Origin: Streptomyces turgidiscabies Car8
Lineage (GTDB): Bacteria; Actinomycetota; Actinomycetes; Streptomycetales; Streptomycetaceae
DNA length: 64,000 nt
NCBI RefSeq assembly: GCF_000331005.1
Contig: NZ_AEJB01000361.1
Location: forward strand, 1-64,000
Direction of reading: 5' to 3'
Shown piece after piece: positions 31,772 through 44,900 of the stretch. Each line of letters opens with the position of its first letter. Position 1 is the stretch's first letter. The notes under the pieces are model-generated. The model saw only the letters and a list, made by a program, of their open reading frames with translations, had not been told where the DNA came from and ran no database searches. The position numbers were made by a program, and so were the translations under genes.

Positions 31772-32614
31772 ATGACAGAACACCTTGAAATCCCATCGGC
31801 TTCAGGCACCTTCGACGCGATCGCAGCAGGACCCGCCGACGGGCGCCCCGTCCTGCTCCTGCACGGCTTTCCCCGGACCGCCGTCCTCTGGGAAGAACAA
31901 GTGGCCGCGCTGGGTGACCAGGGCTTCCGCGCGGTCGCGCCCGACACCCGCGGCTATTCGCCAGGTGTGCGCCCGATGCGTGCCGACGCGTACGGGGTGA
32001 GCGAACTGGTCGGGGACGTTCTGGCGGTGGCCGACGCACTCGCCTGGAACCGCTTCGACCTCGTCGGACACGACTGGGGCGGCGCCATCGCCTGGTGGAC
32101 CGCGGCCCGGCACGCCGAGCGACTGCGCACGCTCACCACCGTGTCGACGCCGCATCCCAACGCGCTGGGCGAGGCACATCGCACCGACGACGACCAACGC
32201 CGTCGCTCCCAGTACCAGCAGGACTGGCGCAGCCCCGACACAGAGGCCCGCTTCCTCGCGGACGACGCCGCGCTCCTGCGTTCCCTCTACCAGGGCAAGG
32301 TTGCCGACCATCACGTCGACTCATACGTACAGCGTCTGTCCGAACCCGGTGCGCTGAGCGCGGCCCTCAACTACTACCGCGCCGACCGGCCTGACGCCGC
32401 GGTCGGGAAGATCCAGGTACCCACGCTCTACGTCTGGGGCACCGAGGACGTCGCGCTCGGGTCCACCGCAGCTCATGCCACAGAAAAATGGGTGAGCGGC
32501 CCCTACTCGTTCCACGCACTGCAAGGCATCAGTCACTGGGTCCCCGATGAGGCTCCCGAGGTCCTCACCAGCCTGATCATCGACCACCTGAACGAGCATG
32601 CACCGGCGCTCTGA
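31772..32614 (+). CDS. Epoxide hydrolase-like alpha/beta hydrolase
   Basis: The 280-residue enzyme has HGFPRTAVLWEEQ near the N-terminus and the nucleophile elbow VGHDWGGAIAW. An Asp nucleophile marks the epoxide hydrolase/dehalogenase group. The acid is in VWGTEDVALG and the His in QGISHWVPDEAP. The ATG at 31772 follows AAAGGATG. It is probably a soluble epoxide hydrolase; the substrate is unknown. Confidence 0.85.
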   Translation: MTEHLEIPSASGTFDAIAAGPADGRPVLLLHGFPRTAVLWEEQVAALGDQGFRAVAPDTRGYSPGVRPMRADAYGVSELVGDVLAVADALAWNRFDLVGHDWGGAIAWWTAARHAERLRTLTTVSTPHPNALGEAHRTDDDQRRRSQYQQDWRSPDTEARFLADDAALLRSLYQGKVADHHVDSYVQRLSEPGALSAALNYYRADRPDAAVGKIQVPTLYVWGTEDVALGSTAAHATEKWVSGPYSFHALQGISHWVPDEAPEVLTSLIIDHLNEHAPAL

Positions 32615-32737
32615 CGCAGTAGTCAGTACCAGTGCTTGCCCAGCGAGCGGGGAGTGCCCGGCATGGGCCTGCCGCCAGGGGCGGGACCGACGTCGGGGCC
32701 CTGGCCGTCGAGCATGCAGGAAACGGAATCTTGCGAT

Positions 32738-33190
32738 ATGACCTCACTCACCCTCGTCCAGCTCACTGAACGGCTCCGCAAGGACCTCGGTCGCCCCGAG
32801 CGTGACCTGCTGGCGCCGGGCAGCGCCTGGAACCTGTCCCAGACACTGCAGCACTGTGCCCAGACCGTCCGCTACTCCGTCTCCGGTTATCCCAAGCTCA
32901 AGCCCGCCCTGTTCCGGGCGACGGCAGGCGCTCTGGCCAAGTGGGTCTTCCTGCGCCGCGGAGCGATGAAGCACCCGCTCGGCGCGGAGATCGACGGAGC
33001 GCCGCCGCTGGACCCGGGCCTGCCGGTGAGCGAGGCCGCGGCCGGCTTCACGGACGCGGTGGCCCTGTTCACCGGCCACACCGGAGAACACGCCCCCCAC
33101 CCCGCCTACGGACGCTGCACACACGACGAGTTCGCGCGGCTGCATACCATGCACCTCGCCGAACACCTCCCGGGACTGGCCCATGCCTGA
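32738..33190 (+). CDS. DUF1569 (DinB-like) protein
   Basis: The 150-residue protein has the DUF1569/DinB-like four-helix layout: NLSQTLQHCAQTVRYSVSGY early and HTMHLAEHLPGL late. The spaced His residues suggest a metal site. The ATG at 32738 is preferred over the upstream frame start at 32636. The function of the family is unknown. Confidence 0.7.
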   Translation: MTSLTLVQLTERLRKDLGRPERDLLAPGSAWNLSQTLQHCAQTVRYSVSGYPKLKPALFRATAGALAKWVFLRRGAMKHPLGAEIDGAPPLDPGLPVSEAAAGFTDAVALFTGHTGEHAPHPAYGRCTHDEFARLHTMHLAEHLPGLAHA

Positions 33191-33401
33191 CACTGCTCCC
33201 GCCGGTGCTCGTTCATCGTGACGCAGGACGTGCGCGACGCCGTTCTGCGGCCGGGCGAATTCACCCTCCGCACGAAGCTGACAGTTCCCATCGAACGGGC
33301 CATGGCTCGCCCTGCCGTGATCATGGCCCCGACGGCAGTCGCACGAAGCTGACGCCGTGGGCGACTCGGCGTGACACGCGGCGGCGGACTGAACGGCACA
33401 T

Positions 33402-33457
33402 CGAAGCTCCGGTCGGGCAGAACGACCTGACAGGTCACTCTGCCCACCGGAGCTTCG
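33402..33457. terminator. Long hairpin in the 33.19-33.62 kb gap
   Basis: Arms at 33402-33420 and 33440-33457 pair along 18 bp apart from a single extra base, and the loop contains a further small palindrome. It lies downstream of DUF1569 and past the end of the convergent GH2 gene, so a bidirectional terminator is likely. The gap also has a 13-bp direct repeat GCACGAAGCTGAC (33270 and 33341), and no gene. Confidence 0.55.
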
Positions 33458-33623
33458 TCGCGTACGTCGTGTGCCACCTGGCATCGTCACGCCGCCGAGA
33501 CCCGCCCACCTACGGGATCGTGGCGGTGGTCATACGGCCACCCGAGAACTGTGGCATCGCCCGCCCTACCCCTGTAGCGCCTGTGCCGCGTGCGGACCGG
33601 GCGGCTGTCGAGGGGCGGGGTTC

Positions 33624-35750
33624 TCAGCCGAGTGTCCAGTTGACGCTGTCGGTATAGGTGGAGCCGTTGATGGTCGCGGTGACCGTCACGGTGTTCTGGC
33701 CGGGCCTCAAGGTGATGCTGGGCCATCTGAAGATGTGGTCGCTGCTGCTCCGGGTTCCCAGGGAGGTGCCGTTGAGGGTGGCGGTGACCTGGCCCGCGTT
33801 GGAGTAGACCTTGAGTTCGGTGGTGGGCTCGGTGCGCTGGGTCCACCGACGGCTGGTGATGTAGAGGGTGGGAGTGGTAGCCCAGTTGGACTTGTACCAA
33901 TAGAAGGCGTCCTTGCGGATCTGCCGGTCGCGGGTGACCAGGCCCTTGTCGTTGATGCCGGGCTGGCCCCCCTCGCTGCGGCCGTCGGAGGGGAAGTCGA
34001 ACATGGCCCAGACGAACGTGCCCCAGATGAAGGGACGGGCGGCGAGCTGCTTCCAGGCCGCTTCGTGGAACAGCGACTGGTACTCCTCGGGGTGCCAGGA
34101 TCCGCCCGGAGCCGGCTTGGGCGGGTTGAGGGCGTGCTGGGTGGTGCTGGCGCCGACGCCGTACTCCGACATGGCGATCCTGCGGGACGGGGAGGTGGCG
34201 TGCAGGTTGTCGGCCCACGCGCCGAGGTCGCCGTCCTTGGAGCCGTAGTACCAGCCGTAGTACTTGTTGAAGCCCGTGGTCTGGGTGTGCAGTCCCGCCT
34301 GCGCGTTGTCGGGGTCCTCGCCGCGGACCGCGTAGGTGGAGAGCCTGTCCGGGTCCTCGGCCTCGACGATGTCGGCCAGTGACGCGAGCAGCGTGTTCGT
34401 GGCGGTGCCGTTGTAGTCGATCTGCTCGTTGCCGATGCCCCAGAAGGCGATCGAGGGGTGGTTGTAGTTCTGCCGGATCAGTTCCCGCAGCTGGTTCTGG
34501 GTGCTGGTGGTGAAGGCGGCCGAGTCGGTGACGAGGTCGACCAGGGGAATCTCCGCCCACACGATCATTCCGCGTTCGTCAGCGAGGTTGTAGTCCTTCT
34601 GGTCGTGCTGGTAGTGCGCCATCCGGACGGCGTTGGCGCCGATCTCGCTGATGAGGTCGAAGTCCTGGGTGTGATCGGCGTCGGATATCGCCCAGCCCTG
34701 GCCGGCCCGGTCCTGGTGCAGGTTGACGCCATGCAGGTGGAGGTGGCTGCCGTTGAGGCGGAACCCGGTGTTGGCGTCGACGGCGATGGAGCGAAGACCC
34801 AGGCGTTCGGTCACCACATCCGTGATCTGGTCCCCGCCCCCGGTGACGTCATGGATCTCGACGCCGGCGTTGTGGAGGTAGGGATCCGCCAGGCCGTTCC
34901 ACAGGTGCGGGCTGCTGATGTGGAGAGTCTGCTGGACCTCCGTGCCGGTGGCCGCGAGGACGGTCTGCGCGGTGCTGCTCGTCTCCGCGACGACGGTCCC
35001 GCTCTTGTCCGCGATGACGCTGCGCACGACCACCGATCTGGTGGTGGTGCTGTCGTTCCACAGCTTCGTCGTGACGGTCACCGTGGCCGAGGCCGCGCTC
35101 ACGTTGGTCTGCCGGAGGTAGACGCCGGGGCCCGCGTAGTCCGTCATCCGGACGTGGAGGTCGTCGACGGCCCACAGGCTCACGTTGCGGTAGATGCCGC
35201 CCTGGAAGGTGTAGTCCGCGCTCAACGGGGCGATGCCGGTGTCGCGGGCGTTGGTCACCTTCACCGCGATGACGTTGTCCCCGCCCGGGACGAGCGCGGC
35301 CGTGGCGTCGAAACGGAAGCGGGAGTACCCGCCCTTGTGCTGCCCGAGGTACGTGCCGTTGACCCAGACGTCGGCGATCTGGTTGACCCCGGCGAACTGC
35401 AGGTACAGCCTCTTTCCGGCGAGTTCGGCCGGCACGGTGTAGCGGCGGCGGTACCAGCCCACTCCGCGGTAGTAGTCGTTGCCGCCGTCGGCACCGCCGA
35501 CGGCGTTCCACGTGTGGGGGGTGACGACGGACGTCCATCCGGAGTCGTCGAAACCGGGCGCTTGCGCACCAGTGGCGTCCGCTCTGATGAATCGCCACCC
35601 GTTGTTGAGGTGGATCCACACCCGCGGATCCGGCGCCGTGTACGTCACAGCGGCGGACGCGGCACCGGCATGCGGGATCCCGGCCAGCGTGGCCAGTACT
35701 CCCGCTGCCGTCCCGCCGAGTACCTGTCGGCGACTGGGCAAACCTGTCAT
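33624..35750 (-). CDS. Tat-secreted GH2 beta-galactosidase/beta-glycosidase
   Basis: The ~708-residue protein has a twin-arginine signal (SRRQVLGG, then a hydrophobic stretch ending AGAASA). GH2 jelly-roll, Ig-like and TIM-barrel domains follow. Acid/base E442 is in WGIGNEQ and nucleophile E529 in MSEYGVG. The C-terminal ~110 residues form an added beta domain. It should cleave beta-linked galactose or a related sugar outside the cell. The start is ATG at 35750 or GTG at 35762. Direct neighbours are unrelated, but the lacZ operon lies just upstream. Confidence 0.88.
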   Translation of the reverse strand: MTGLPSRRQVLGGTAAGVLATLAGIPHAGAASAAVTYTAPDPRVWIHLNNGWRFIRADATGAQAPGFDDSGWTSVVTPHTWNAVGGADGGNDYYRGVGWYRRRYTVPAELAGKRLYLQFAGVNQIADVWVNGTYLGQHKGGYSRFRFDATAALVPGGDNVIAVKVTNARDTGIAPLSADYTFQGGIYRNVSLWAVDDLHVRMTDYAGPGVYLRQTNVSAASATVTVTTKLWNDSTTTRSVVVRSVIADKSGTVVAETSSTAQTVLAATGTEVQQTLHISSPHLWNGLADPYLHNAGVEIHDVTGGGDQITDVVTERLGLRSIAVDANTGFRLNGSHLHLHGVNLHQDRAGQGWAISDADHTQDFDLISEIGANAVRMAHYQHDQKDYNLADERGMIVWAEIPLVDLVTDSAAFTTSTQNQLRELIRQNYNHPSIAFWGIGNEQIDYNGTATNTLLASLADIVEAEDPDRLSTYAVRGEDPDNAQAGLHTQTTGFNKYYGWYYGSKDGDLGAWADNLHATSPSRRIAMSEYGVGASTTQHALNPPKPAPGGSWHPEEYQSLFHEAAWKQLAARPFIWGTFVWAMFDFPSDGRSEGGQPGINDKGLVTRDRQIRKDAFYWYKSNWATTPTLYITSRRWTQRTEPTTELKVYSNAGQVTATLNGTSLGTRSSSDHIFRWPSITLRPGQNTVTVTATINGSTYTDSVNWTLG

Positions 35751-36197
35751 GTCAGAACTCACTTTCCGTGGAGTCGAGAAGGAAATCGACCTGGCGCGGC
35801 ATTACGCCGACGACCGTGGCGGGCCGGGCAGCACCCGGATCGGGCTGACGGCCTGCTTCAGACAACCGGGAGGAGTGCCCCGGCCCGCCTCGCGTCCAGT
35901 CGGCGCTTCTCCCGGGCAGCGGCGCCGTAGTGGCACGAGGTGTGATTCTCGGAGATGCGGGGCCGCGCCGGCCGGCGCGGCCGTTGGTCATGTGGAAGCC
36001 GGGCGAGGTCGCACCTGGAGAGAGGGCCCCGGCACGTCGGCACAGTCGAGCGGAATGCCTCCCGATGACCCCATGGCCGAACCTCGCCAAGCCCGAGGAA
36101 GGACCGACACACGGAGCAACCCCCTATACCTGGGCTCACCACTCGGCTTCCGCCATCGGCTCTCGGACGACTGCGACGCGCTCATGGAGTCGGGAAC
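35751..36197. other. Gap without a supported gene
   Basis: I see no convincing start, ribosome site or family match on either strand. Long frames here are typical high-G+C shadows. Confidence 0.5.
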
Positions 36198-36392
36198 CCG
36201 GTAGAGACAACGCTCGTGGCCGACCCTGCGCGCAGGGCACAGCCCGCAAGGCTGGGTGGGGTTGATCACGACCAGGCCACCGGGCTTGAGGCCGGCGACG
36301 GCCGGGCCGACCTCGGTGACCGTGCCCACGCCCTCGCGGCCGAGGATCAGGCCCTTCTGTCCGATGGCGTACTTGCCCTTCCGTTTGGTCAT
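36198..36392 (-). pseudogene. Alcohol dehydrogenase (GroES domain) fragment
   Basis: About 65 codons on the minus strand match zinc-type alcohol dehydrogenases: GLILGREGVGTVTEVGPAVA followed by a Cys-containing NPTQPCGLCPA. The rest of the gene is missing on both sides, so it is a decayed remnant. The interval 36393-36776 holds no supported gene. Confidence 0.6.
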
Positions 36393-36776
36393 CAGACGGT
36401 GTGCGAACCCATGGATGCATCCTTGAAGACCGCACCGCTGTTTCGGCCCGTCGCTGACGAAGTGTGTGCCGGGAAACGGTCCTGACGAGGGCGGTGGGCT
36501 TCGCCGGGTCGCCTGGCCGGCCGCCATCGCCCCTCGACAGCGGCCCGGGGCTCGCCGAGCTCGGCACAGGCTCGCGCGTAGGCCTCGGCCCGGCCGATCT
36601 CGGAGAGGGGGATGCGGCAGGCGCCCGGCTCGAGCGGCATGCTCTCGTCGAGGGCAGTCCGCGGTCCGGGACCATCGTTCGGGGAACCGCCAGCCACCCC
36701 CGCCGCCGGGCCGTGCAGCGCCCGGTCGGCCCGCCGGCCCACGGTGGGCAGCAGCGTCGCCGACGGGCTCTGTTGC

Positions 36777-40775
<3,999 letters not shown>

Positions 40776-40779
<4 letters not shown>

Positions 40780-41798
40780 GCGCGCCGCTCCTTCCGGAAG
40801 GTCGCGATCAGATACGGGATGATCACGGCAAGCGAGATCACCAGCAGGACCACGGCGATCGCGGAGCCGTATCCGATGCGGCTGGACTCACCGATGATGT
40901 TGTTGGTGACCAGGATCGACAGCAACTCGGTGCCCTCGGCGCCCTTGTTGAAGACGAAGACGAGGTCGAAGGCGCGCAGCGCCTCGATGATCGTCACGAC
41001 CAGGACGACGGTGTTGGTGGGGCGCAGGGTGGGGAAGATGACGTTCTTGAACGTCTGCCACTCGTTGGCGCCGTCCAGCGAGGACGCCTCCCGAAGCGCC
41101 GGGTCGACACCCTTCAGGCCGGCCAGGTAGAGAATCATCATGTAGCCGGTGTGGCGCCAGGAGGCGGCGATGAGGACGGACCACAGGTTGAGGTCCGGGT
41201 CGCCGATCCAGTCGATGTAGTGGCCGGGCTCGTTGGCGCCGATGATGCTGTTGATCAGGCCGGTGTCGGGGTTGTAGACGAGCTGCCATACGAACCCGAT
41301 GACCGCCATCGACAGCACGACGGGCAGGAAGAACGCGGTCTGGTACACCTTGCTGAACCGGATCTTCTTGTCGAGCTGCACGGCCAGGAACAGGCCGAGC
41401 GGCGTCGGGATCAGGATGAGCACGACGAACCAGACGATGTTGTGCTCGACGGCGGGCCAGAACTGCGGGTTGCTGGTGAACAGCTCACGGAAGTTGTCCA
41501 GGCCGACCCATGTGATGGAGTCGAAGCCGATGCCGTCCCAGGTGGTGAAGGCCAGCGCGATCGAGGCGAGAGCTGTGAGCCAGACGAGCATGACGTGCAG
41601 GATCGTCGGCACCCCGGCCATCAGGCCGAGGGTGAGGCGGTCCCGTCGGGTGAGCAGCCGTCGGTGGCCCAAGGGGGCGCGCAGCCGCTTGGTCTGATTC
41701 TTGGTCACATTCTTCGGGTTGCCCGGGGGCGGCACTGCGGCCGCCCCCGAGGTGCTGGTGGTTCCGGTCCCGGTACCGGTGTTCGTGGTGGCGGTCAT
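40776..41798 (-). CDS. Carbohydrate ABC transporter permease (MalF type)
   Basis: The 340-residue membrane protein has a Gly/Pro-rich N-terminal tail and six helices. The EAA-type loop is REASSLDGANEWQTFKNVIF. The ATG overlaps the binding-protein stop (ATGA). It pairs with the downstream MalG-type permease. Confidence 0.92.
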
Positions 41799-43117
41799 GC
41801 GGACGCGAAGATCGTCTTCTTCTGGCGCTCGATCGACGCCAGCAGGCTGTCGACGCCCTTGGGGTCGCGGACGAACTTCTGCAGGGCGGGCTGCATCACC
41901 GTGGAGGTGAAGTCCGGGCGGCTGTCGCGGTCCATGAACTGGGTGAGGTGCTTGGCGCCGGCGATCGTCTCGTACGCCTTCTTCTGGAGCGGGGTGTACG
42001 AGGAGGTGTCGGCCTTGTTGGAAGCCGCGACCAGGCTCGGGTCGGACTTCAGGTAGATCTGCTCTGCCTCCGGGGTGCCCAGGAACTCCAGGAGCTTCAG
42101 CGCGCCGTCCTTGTTCTTCGGAGCCTTGGAGAGCATGAAGCCGTCGGTGGGCGCCTCGACGGTGTCCTGTCCGTGCGCGGAGTCGATCTCCGGGAAGGGG
42201 AAGAAGTCAAGGTCGTCCAGGTCGGCCTTGTTCGTGAACTGCTGCGCCACGAAGCTGCCGAACAGGTACATGCCCGCCTTCTTCGAGATCAGCGTCTGGG
42301 CCGCGTCCTGCCAGGTGCGGCCGACCGCGCCCTCCTGGTGGTAGGGGAGGATCTCGGCCCAGTGGTCGAAGGCGGTGCGGACCTTGGCATCCGTCCAGGA
42401 CGCCTTGCCGGCCATCAGCTCGACGTGGAAGTCGTAGCCGTTGGTACGGAAGTTGATCTGGTCGAAGGTGCCGAGCGCGGGCCAGGCGTCCTTGTCGCCG
42501 AAGGCGAACGGAACCAGGCCGTCCTTCTTCATCTGCTTGCACAGGGCGACGAGCTGGTCCCAGGTGGTGGGGACCTCGTAGCCGTACTTCTCGAAGACGC
42601 TCTTGCGGTAGAAGACGCCCCAGAGGGACGTGGAGATGGGCACGAAGTAGTACTTGCCGTCCGCGCCCTTGCTGAGCGCCTTCATCGCCTCGGGGAAGTT
42701 TCCGCCGATCTTCTGCCACACGTCGTCGATCGGGGAGGCGAGGCCCTTGGCGGCGAAGAACTGCATGCGGTAGCCGGCGAACCAGTTGAACACGTCGTCC
42801 GGGGTGCCCTGGAGGTAGGTGTTGATCTGCTCCTGGAACGTGTTGTGGTCCTTGGTGTTCACGTCGACCGTGATCCCGGACTGCTTCGTGAACGCCGCGT
42901 AGATCTCGGCGAACGCCTTCTTCGGCACCGCGTCCGACGCGTTCGACCCGAGGCTGACGGTCTTGGGGTCGGATGCCGTGCCGCTGCCGCTGCCGCTGCC
43001 GCCGCAGGCGCTGAGCAGCGGTATGCCGGCGCCGAGGACGGCTGCGCCACCGATACCGCGCAGGACGGTGCGTCGGCTGGCAGAAGGCATGGGCCGACCG
43101 AGGGAGGAAGAGTGCAT
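41795..43117 (-). CDS. Extracellular sugar-binding lipoprotein
   Basis: The 440-residue CUT1-type binding protein has twin arginines (SASRRTVLRG) and lipobox LLSACGG with acylated C38, so it is Tat-exported and lipid-anchored. The mature part has the type I binding-protein folds. The ATG at 43117 follows AGGAG; the ATG at 43090 is an alternative. It delivers substrate, probably a galactoside, to the permeases. First gene of the operon. Confidence 0.93.
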   Translation of the reverse strand: MHSSSLGRPMPSASRRTVLRGIGGAAVLGAGIPLLSACGGSGSGSGTASDPKTVSLGSNASDAVPKKAFAEIYAAFTKQSGITVDVNTKDHNTFQEQINTYLQGTPDDVFNWFAGYRMQFFAAKGLASPIDDVWQKIGGNFPEAMKALSKGADGKYYFVPISTSLWGVFYRKSVFEKYGYEVPTTWDQLVALCKQMKKDGLVPFAFGDKDAWPALGTFDQINFRTNGYDFHVELMAGKASWTDAKVRTAFDHWAEILPYHQEGAVGRTWQDAAQTLISKKAGMYLFGSFVAQQFTNKADLDDLDFFPFPEIDSAHGQDTVEAPTDGFMLSKAPKNKDGALKLLEFLGTPEAEQIYLKSDPSLVAASNKADTSSYTPLQKKAYETIAGAKHLTQFMDRDSRPDFTSTVMQPALQKFVRDPKGVDSLLASIERQKKTIFASA

Positions 43118-43212
43118 TTCGGCTCCTGACAGGGCGGCCGTGCTCAGGCGGCACGTCGGCCCGCGGGGTGTGACGGGGAAGCGGTCGTCTACGCGACCAA
43201 GACTCAACACGA

Positions 43213-43226
43213 TCGAACAAATTCGA
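43213..43226 (-). promoter_or_regulatory. Inverted repeat upstream of the beta-galactoside operon
   Basis: TCGAA-CAAA-TTCGA is a perfect palindrome about 96 nt upstream of the binding-protein start. It is not the palindrome in front of the lacI-type gene, so a different regulator or a non-regulatory role is possible. Confidence 0.4.
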
Positions 43227-43508
43227 CCGGCGGTTGGGAGGAAGAGTGAACGCTCCGAGGAGTCGCTGTCAAGCCCCTTCGACCTGACCTCAGAGCTGAC
43301 CGTACCTGTCGGCAGGACGGCCGGCCTACCGCCGGAGGGGAGCGACACCCCCGTTCCGCGAGCCGGCGCGAGAGCCAACTTGTATCCCTTGACCAGCAGA
43401 TATGTCCACCACGGGGGCTCTCCGCACGGCGACTGCGACTCCCTTCGCCGACCGGCCGCCCTCCGACGAACCCGCATCCGCCCCTCGGAATCGATACCGC
43501 CGGAACCC

Positions 43509-43565
43509 TTGACGTACCGCTGTCGGCTACGTAGACATGACCACGCGGTCAGACCGCGTGGTCAT
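43509..43565 (+). promoter_or_regulatory. Promoter and operator of the LacI regulator
   Basis: TTGACG (43509-43514), a 17-nt spacer and TAGACA (43532-43537) are followed by 13-bp perfect arms (43537-43549 and 43553-43565) over the predicted start. This is a good autorepression site. The same palindrome is not seen before the divergent operon. Confidence 0.7.
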
Positions 43566-43611
43566 ACAGTTGACCGCCTTCGATGCAGACGTACGGCCGT
43601 CGGGAGACTTC

Positions 43612-44676
43612 ATGGCAGCAGTGGTGGGACGGAGCGAGGGCTCCGCTGTGCCGCGCAGCGCGGACGTGGCCCGCCTGGCCGGGGTGTCACGCAAGACGGT
43701 GTCCCGGGTCCTCAACAACGAGCCGTACGTCTCCGAGGACGCCCGCACCAAGGTCCTCGCGGCCGCCGAGGAACTCGGCTACCGGCTGAACCAGGCGGCC
43801 AGGACACTGGTCTCCGGGCGTACCGGCTCCATCGGTGTGGTCGCCCTGGGCACCGCCGGCTACGGGACCGCTTCACTGCTCGTGCACATCGAGCGGGCCG
43901 TGCGCGACGCGGGCTACGCGCTCCGCGTGGTCAACACGCCCGACGGCGACCCGACGGGCATCGCGGGTGCCGTGGCGTCGCTGCTCGAACAAGGGGTGGA
44001 CGGCGTCATCGTCTCCGAACCCATCGTGGAAGGAGACATCAGCGTCCGCGTCGGCGTCCCCGTCCTCTTCCTGGGAGCACCGCCCGCCTTCACCGCCACC
44101 CGCACCGTGACCATGGGTGTGGGCGCACAGGAACTGGCGCGGGCGGCCACCGAGCATCTGCTGGACCTGGGACACACGACCGTTCATCATCTCGCCGGTC
44201 CGCGGCGCTGGTACGCCACCAAGGACCGCATCGAAGGATGGCGTGCGGCGCTCGCGGCACGGGGCGCGCACGAGCCGCCACTGCTCAACGGTGACTGGTC
44301 GGCTGCCTCCGGCCATGCCGTGGGCCGGGCGCTGGCGTCGGACAGGTCCGTGACCGCTGTCTTCGCGGCGGGCGACGAGATGGCCATCGGGCTCATCCAC
44401 GCCCTGCGGGAAGCCGGGCGCCGCGTACCCGAGGACATCAGCGTCGTCGGCTTCGACGGCAACCCGGTCTTCGCCTACGTCTCTCCTCCCCTGACCACCG
44501 TGCGCCAGCCCTTCGAGGCCGCGGCCAGAGAGGGCATCCGCCTTCTCGTGCACGCGATCGAGAAGCCCGACACCGACCTGCCGCAGGCGAGCGACCCACC
44601 GGTCGAACTCGTCGTCCGCGGCTCGACCGCGCCTCCGCCGTCGCACCCCGACAAGACGGACCGGCCCACCACCTGA
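43612..44676 (+). CDS. LacI-family regulator of the lacZ operon
   Basis: The 354-residue regulator has an N-terminal helix-turn-helix and hinge (SADVARLAGVSRKTVSRVLN) and a sugar-binding domain typical of LacI/GalR. The ATG at 43612 has GGGAGAC; upstream frames overlap the operator. It is divergent from the beta-galactoside operon and is the likely regulator. The effector is probably galactose-related. Confidence 0.88.
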   Translation: MAAVVGRSEGSAVPRSADVARLAGVSRKTVSRVLNNEPYVSEDARTKVLAAAEELGYRLNQAARTLVSGRTGSIGVVALGTAGYGTASLLVHIERAVRDAGYALRVVNTPDGDPTGIAGAVASLLEQGVDGVIVSEPIVEGDISVRVGVPVLFLGAPPAFTATRTVTMGVGAQELARAATEHLLDLGHTTVHHLAGPRRWYATKDRIEGWRAALAARGAHEPPLLNGDWSAASGHAVGRALASDRSVTAVFAAGDEMAIGLIHALREAGRRVPEDISVVGFDGNPVFAYVSPPLTTVRQPFEAAAREGIRLLVHAIEKPDTDLPQASDPPVELVVRGSTAPPPSHPDKTDRPTT

Positions 44677-44900
44677 GAGCACCCCGGCTTCGGAGAACAC
44701 ACCGCGCCCCGGGCACAGCTCCGCCACTCGCACCAGCCGTCTCACTCGCGAGGCGGATCGGTCCGACTCCTATGCCGCACGACACCGCGGTTCCTCGTAC
44801 GCGGTGGACGTGCACTCCGGGCTCGCCGCTTCCCACCCGGTTTCGTCCCGGGCGGCACGCACCGGACCCTCCTGTCCCTCCCCTGCCCTGAGAGCCGCAC

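Noticed and set aside
33402..33457. Hairpin as a miniature mobile element
   Set aside because: No target duplication and no second copy is seen; its convergent-gene position fits a terminator better.
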